Both the position numbers and the translations under genes were made by a program. A DNA stretch of 64,000 nucleotides from B69-G16 sp964501905 (GTDB lineage: Archaea > Thermoproteota > Thermoprotei > Thermofilales > B69-G16), in contig CAZCTW010000005.1 in NCBI GenBank assembly GCA_964501905.1, positions 1 to 64,000 of the forward strand, given 5' to 3'. The notes below the pieces were generated by a model. It made no database searches and had not been told where the DNA came from. It saw only the letters and a program-made list of their open reading frames with translations. This document shows, in pieces, positions 59,635-64,000 of this stretch (positions within the stretch are counted from its first letter, which is position 1; each line of letters opens with the position of its first letter).

Positions 59635-60447
59635 ATGTATCAGAAGGAAGCTTTAAAAATGATAATCGTATACTTTATCGCTACCCTAGTCTCGGCCTGG
59701 ATACTAGTACCCCTACTTTTAATAGTAGTCTCCGCCTTCGCCCTTCCTCAAGACTACTATAATTTGGAAAAACCTTTCCCAACTCAGTTTACGCTCGAAA
59801 ACGTCAATACGCTCCTTTTCGTCCTCGGGGCCTGGAGGTCTATACTGAACAGCATACTAGTAGCCACAATGACGATATTCCTAAGCTTCCTTCTCGGGCT
59901 GCCGACCGGCTACAGTTTAGCCCGCTACGTGTTTAAGGGCAAGGATTCATTTAAACTATTCATAATAGGGTTGAGAATGTTCCCAATGCTGGTCTTAGCG
60001 ATACCGTTAGTAGTCATATACTTGAGGTTGGGGCTAGCAGATACCCTGCTCGGTGTCGCCTTGGCGCACACAGCTATGGCGTTGCCCTTCGTGGTCTTAA
60101 TAACCTCTAGCATCTTCGCGGGAATTCCCGTCGACTTTGAAGAAGCTGGACAGGTCTTCGGCTTAAGCAAAGCCGAGGCTTTCTTCAGAATAACGATGCC
60201 CCTAGCCTTGCCCGGGTTGAGCGCAGCCTCTATCTTCGTCTTTATAATGAGCTGGAACGAAGTCTTTATAGCGAGCGTTTTAACCTTAGTGAACAGAACT
60301 CTGCCGGCTGATATCTTAGTCTCTGCCTTGGCGGCTCCAGATCCCCTAAAGTTTGCAGCGGGCTTTATAATGGTGTTGCCCGCTATGTTATTTGTGCTTA
60401 TGGCTAGGAAATACTTAGTCCAAGTTTGGGGTATAACTATAAGGTGA
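59635..60447 (+). CDS. Sugar ABC transporter permease (MalG/UgpE-like)
   Basis: The 270-aa product has six membrane helices with the EAA loop EAGQVFGLSKAEAFFRITMP and the expected MalG start and end. The ATG follows TGGAGGGTT. With the previous gene it forms the heterodimeric transmembrane channel of the CUT1 transporter. Its TGA lies just ahead of the ATPase start. Confidence 0.92.
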   Translation: MYQKEALKMIIVYFIATLVSAWILVPLLLIVVSAFALPQDYYNLEKPFPTQFTLENVNTLLFVLGAWRSILNSILVATMTIFLSFLLGLPTGYSLARYVFKGKDSFKLFIIGLRMFPMLVLAIPLVVIYLRLGLADTLLGVALAHTAMALPFVVLITSSIFAGIPVDFEEAGQVFGLSKAEAFFRITMPLALPGLSAASIFVFIMSWNEVFIASVLTLVNRTLPADILVSALAAPDPLKFAAGFIMVLPAMLFVLMARKYLVQVWGITIR

Positions 60448-60452
60448 TTGAG

Positions 60453-61538
60453 ATGGTCGAAGTCAGGTTAGAGAACCTGGTTAAGAGATTCGGTAGAGTT
60501 ACGGCAGTCGACCACATAAACTTAACGATTAAAGACGGGGAATTCATAGTCCTTCTAGGTCCCAGCGGCTGCGGTAAAACCACTACCCTAAGGCTGATCT
60601 CCGGCTTGGAGAAGCCGGATGAGGGCAAGGTTTTCTTCGGCGATAGAGACGTGACTCACCTCCCGCCAAGAGAGAGGAATATAAGCATGGTATTTCAGAG
60701 CTACGCTGTCTGGCCTCACATGACAGTATACGATAACATAGCTTTCCCCATGAAGATAAAAAAGATGCCCGAGCAGGATATAAAGGAGAAGGTTAAATGG
60801 GCGGCAGAGCTGTTACGTATAGAAAACTTATTGGACAGGTACCCCCACCAGCTATCAGGGGGGCAGAAGCAGAGAGTAGCAGTGGCTAGGGCTATAGTAG
60901 TCGAGCCTGATGTCTTATTGATGGACGAGCCTCTGAGCAACCTAGATGCTCTCCTTAGGGTATTGATGAGGAGTGAGCTCAAAAAGCTACAGCGAAAGCT
61001 CAAGGTAACGACTATCTACGTAACCCACGACCAGGTTGAGGCCATGGTCATGGCTGATAGGATAGCCGTCATGAACGAGGGCAAGCTCATGCAGGTAGGG
61101 ACTCCCGAGGAGGTTTACGAGAAACCCGCCAATGTGTTCGTAGCTGGCTTTATAGGCAGTCCGCGAATGAACTTTTTCGAAGCAAGAGTAGAAGCGGGTA
61201 TCCTAGAGGCCCCCGGCTTTAAAATAAAAATCCCCAAGAATGCCCCCTTCTACTCGATGGATCTCGGAGAGGTTATAGCAGGGATTAGGCCGGAGGATAT
61301 ACACGTTCTAGACCGGGGTTTGCCCCCTGGAGTTATACCAGCCGAGCTTGAAGGAGTGGTTGACTTTATAGAGCCGTTAGGCAGCGATACCATTCTCCAC
61401 TTAAAGCTCGGAGATACAACTCTGCTAGTTAAAATACCCGGCGCCTATAGGGCGGAGATAGGATCTAAAGTTAAAGTAGCTTTAAACATGGCGAAAATGC
61501 ACTTCTTCGATAAGGGCAGCGAGAGAGCTATACTTTAG
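60453..61538 (+). CDS. Sugar ABC transporter ATPase (MalK/UgpC-like)
   Basis: The 361-aa ATPase has Walker A GPSGCGKTTT, signature LSGGQKQRVAVARA, Walker B VLLMDEPLSNLD, H-loop VTHDQVEAM, and the MalK motif YEKPANVFVAGFIGSPRMNF. A C-terminal regulatory TOBE domain follows (about 240-361: VIAGIRPEDIHVLDRGLPPG). I start at ATG 60453, after AAGGTGATTG; the TTG at 60426 would add nine residues. It completes the four-gene carbohydrate transporter. A short gap then separates it from a convergent HepT-like gene. Confidence 0.94.
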   Translation: MVEVRLENLVKRFGRVTAVDHINLTIKDGEFIVLLGPSGCGKTTTLRLISGLEKPDEGKVFFGDRDVTHLPPRERNISMVFQSYAVWPHMTVYDNIAFPMKIKKMPEQDIKEKVKWAAELLRIENLLDRYPHQLSGGQKQRVAVARAIVVEPDVLLMDEPLSNLDALLRVLMRSELKKLQRKLKVTTIYVTHDQVEAMVMADRIAVMNEGKLMQVGTPEEVYEKPANVFVAGFIGSPRMNFFEARVEAGILEAPGFKIKIPKNAPFYSMDLGEVIAGIRPEDIHVLDRGLPPGVIPAELEGVVDFIEPLGSDTILHLKLGDTTLLVKIPGAYRAEIGSKVKVALNMAKMHFFDKGSERAIL

Positions 61539-61599
61539 CCTACAACGGGTAGCAGCGCTTAATTTAAATTAATAAGGCGCGTTTCTACCCGGTATTTTC

Positions 61600-62004
61600 T
61601 TAAATTCTCTCCTCTACTTCTTTAATGAGATTATCTATTGCAGGCAGTGCGTCCCTAGCTATTCTGTAAACATCTTCTCCATCAAGGGGGGTGAAATCGT
61701 AGTAGAAGTTTAGAAGCCTAATCATTCTAAAGTAGCAGTCACCGTAGTTAGCGCTTATGTAACCTTTCTTAATGAGCATTTCTAAATTTTCAAAGCTATG
61801 TTTAGGTAATCTGCCAAGCCAGTTCATAGTCAATATGTAGTATATAGATGTTAAAACTTCAACTATATTATTCAGAATTTCTCCTATTTGGCAAATTAAC
61901 TCTTGATTTAAAATAAAAGTTTCTCCTTCTTTTCCCATGTACTTCAGCAATTCTTCTTTCTTCTTTTTTAGAACTAGAATTTTTTCTATGATATATGGGC
62001 GCAT
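61600..62004 (-). CDS. Orphan HepT-like (DUF86 HEPN) protein with degenerate active site
   Basis: The 134-aa product is all-helical and has the overall plan of DUF86/HepT proteins, most evident at the end (RMIRLLNFYYDFTPLDGEDV, YRIARDALPAIDNLIKEVEE). In active HepT proteins the R-x4-6-H motif occurs in this stretch; here RLLNFYYDF has no His, so RNase activity is unlikely. No nucleotidyltransferase gene is adjacent. An A/T-rich promoter (GAAATTATAAAAATA) lies upstream. It may be a former toxin. The assignment to HEPN is tentative. Confidence 0.6.
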   Translation of the reverse strand: MRPYIIEKILVLKKKKEELLKYMGKEGETFILNQELICQIGEILNNIVEVLTSIYYILTMNWLGRLPKHSFENLEMLIKKGYISANYGDCYFRMIRLLNFYYDFTPLDGEDVYRIARDALPAIDNLIKEVEERI

Positions 62005-62183
62005 TTTATCCTCATGAATACTTATTATAAGAAATTATAAAAATATTTCTCTTATTAGCTACATTATCTCGGATAAATAAATGCTTTTACAGTTAACAAT
62101 AAGCCTTTAATGATAATCTCTTACCAAAGTTGTAAGGTTTCTGCGTCGTGAAGAATATTGACGTGATAAGCGACTTATAGATT

Positions 62184-64000
62184 ATGGAAAACTTGAAAGT
62201 TTTAGTATTAGAGGATAGGATAGAGCTTAGATATTCAGGTTCTAGAATTGCAGCCTAAACCCTGTACTTGGAGAGGGAGAAACTAGAGTTTAGAGAAAGT
62301 GGAGAGGAGGGATGGATAGGCGGCTATAATTTCTGCATGGTTAAAAGCAGTAATGGAGTAGAGGTTAAGATAGCTTCAAAGAGTTTTAAAGAGGGCGAGG
62401 CTGTTCTATTCTGGTCCCTGCTACCCGAAGGCAAGTACTCAGATCCTCCTCTCGTCTGCAAGGCAGAAATCTCTAACGCGCGCAGATACCTAGCCTACCA
62501 AGTGGGGTTGAAGATCCGGTATACCTGCAAGCCCTACTACACTACGCTCCTAAAATCGTCGGTAAAGAGCCTTACGTAGAGCCGCCCGAGGAATACTCTG
62601 GCTATCCTCCGGAAGAGATTGAGCCCGAGGATAAGTTAGCTAGAGTTCCCTGGGCCTATCCTATGATAACTGAGAGCCTGATTTTTCACCCTAACCTGCC
62701 TTTAACGAGTATAGCCTCGAATTTCGGAGAGTTCTCATTTCTCATATTGCCGATATCGGAGGGCGATTACTCGACGTATCTCTTCGCGGAAGAGGGTTGC
62801 ATTCGAGTAGAGCCTAGGAGCTATCTCGAAGTTAATAAAGGCGGGCGGATTCCTCTCTTCGCAATTTCCCTTTCAGAAAGCCCTCACGAGCTATGCCCGC
62901 TGGCCTTTAGAGCGGCGCACGAACTGCTAAATTCTCCCCCAGCTCTAAGGAAGGATAGAGAATACCCGGAGATTTTCGAGTACTTAGGTTGGTGTAGCTA
63001 GAACGCTTTTCAAAAAGAGGTATCAGAGGAGTCTATAATAGAAGCAGTTGAGAGCCTTTTAGCTTCAGGCGTAAAGATTGGTTTTGTATTGCTGGATGAC
63101 GGATGGTAGAATGTGAGCGAGGATGTACTCGCTTCTTTCTCCGCTGGTAGGGAGAAATTCCCGAGCGGGCTAGAGGCTTTAATCCGTAAAGTAAGGAACT
63201 TGGGCATTAAGTACTTCGGCGTATGGCACACGTTGCAAGGATACTGGCGTGGAGTAAAACCCGATTCTCCACTTGCTAGAGAACTCGAAGATTCACTGAT
63301 TAGAGGGAGCGTGTATGGGGATAGGCTAATTCCAGAGCCGAAGGCGGGAGCTCGCCGCTTCTTCGATAAATTCTATAAGGAGTTGAGGAAGCGGGGAGTA
63401 GATTTCGTAAAGGTAGATAATCAATTCGATCTCTACGGCTACTTCCTCGGTAAATACCCCCTAAAAAGGCGGCGAGGGAGTATATAAAAAGGTTAGAAGA
63501 TGCTGCAGCCCTACAAGGGCTTAAAATCTTGAACTGTATGGGTTTAATACCAAAGGACTACTTTAGCTGGCACAGATCGAGCATAGCCAGAGCGGGTATG
63601 GACTACGTCCCTCACTGGTGTGAGGATTTCAAAGGCACGCTTTCATATACGCCTACAACTCTCTCTGGCTCTCTCCGCTCCTCTGGCCCGACTACGACAT
63701 GTTCATGAGCGATGACCCCCTAGCGCTAAACCGCGTGGTTTTGAGAGCTGTCAGCGGCATCGGCGTGGTAAATATAAACAGGTGGGAGAGAGATAAAGTA
63801 CACGTTGTCTCCTAGAGATGTGCCAAGCTTGAATAAAGAGCGCTACTTAGCCTATGAGTGGAGGAGCGGAGAAGCTCGAGTCTTAAATCTAGATGAGAAA
63901 GTTGAGGGAGTCCTAGAGGGATTAGATTTCAACTTTTTTCTCGCACCGGTAGAAGAGGGGCTTGCATTCATAGGAAATACCAAGAAGATCCTATCGCCAC
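62184..64000 (+). pseudogene. Degenerate GH36 / raffinose-synthase-like gene, running off right edge
   Basis: The gene starts ENLKVLVLEDRIELRYSGSR at 62184 and is broken in many places. Nonsense codons: TAA 62256, TAG 62999 (GWCS*NAF, normally Trp), TAG 63107 (LLDDGW*N, normally Gln). Frameshifts: near 62520, 63465 (A5 run), 63635 and 63805. Diagnostic pieces remain: GYPPEEIEPEDKLARVPWAY, VRNLGIKYFGVWHTLQGYWR, FVKVDNQFDLYGYF (nucleophile Asp), and DMFMSDDPLALNRVVLRAVS (acid/base region). Homologues include archaeal alpha-galactosidases of the Sip1/raffinose-synthase clan. It cannot be made as one protein. Confidence 0.72.

Noticed and set aside
62999..63109. In-frame TAG codons in the GH36-like gene as possible pyrrolysine codons
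   Set aside because: The replaced residues are expected to be Trp and Gln, a TAA and several frameshifts also break the gene, and TAG ends other intact genes here (for example proS).

Overview
The window looks like a chromosomal segment of a thermophilic archaeon, most likely Thermoproteota (crenarchaeal grade). The support is an archaeal-type prolyl-tRNA synthetase, TATA boxes about 25-30 nt ahead of many leaderless starts, Shine-Dalgarno motifs of the GAGGTGA/GGTG type, frequent GTG and TTG starts, AGG/AGA/ATA-rich codon use, and families typical of such archaea (DUF1616, the MoxR/DUF58/DUF4350 cluster, TrmB, SfsA, an Lon-like S16 secreted protease, VapBC and HEPN-MNT modules). I cannot name the species. 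I see no rRNA, tRNA, CRISPR array or intact insertion sequence.

Layout. Bases 491-16551 are a cell-surface region. Four tandem secreted Ig-like proteins are followed by a tightly overlapping operon (2-TM protein, 84-aa membrane protein, DUF4129 protein, DUF4350 protein, MoxR ATPase, DUF58). Two near-identical small 2-TM/coiled-coil proteins bracket this stretch. A MOP-type flippase, a DUF1616 protein split into two divergent genes, and a secreted VWA protein follow. Bases 17037-29369 hold an orphan protein, a PadR-controlled FtsX/MacB ABC operon with a surface subunit, several small regulators, and an ArsR/bactofilin-like/ABC-2 exporter cluster with palindromic operators.

Bases 29440-45188 mix housekeeping and accessory genes: SfsA, proS, a large membrane fusion protein, a radical SAM SplB-like protein, the secreted Lon-like protease, a PadR/SdpI-like/YhfC operon, and two full-length VapBC pairs. 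Bases 45268-53009 carry a cysteine-rich GH39-like secreted hydrolase, a HEPN-MNT pair, a small HTH operon and an HD phosphohydrolase. Bases 53006-64000 are a sugar-use region. A TrmB regulator, a GHL6-type glycoside hydrolase and a GT-A glycosyltransferase are transcribed away from a complete carbohydrate ABC transporter (binding protein, two permeases, ATPase). A ruined GH36/raffinose-synthase-like gene follows and runs off the right edge.

A second theme is gene decay. At least eight broken genes can be reconstructed: an unknown gene at 15162, a PIN gene at 16608, VapBC at 18613-19123, HEPN-MNT at 30299-30744, a polyprenol kinase at 37734, an MFS transporter at 41403, HEPN at 48167 and GH36 at 62184. 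Many frameshifts sit in short homopolymers, so sequencing error must be excluded. The GH36 gene also has several nonsense codons, which shows that decay there is real.
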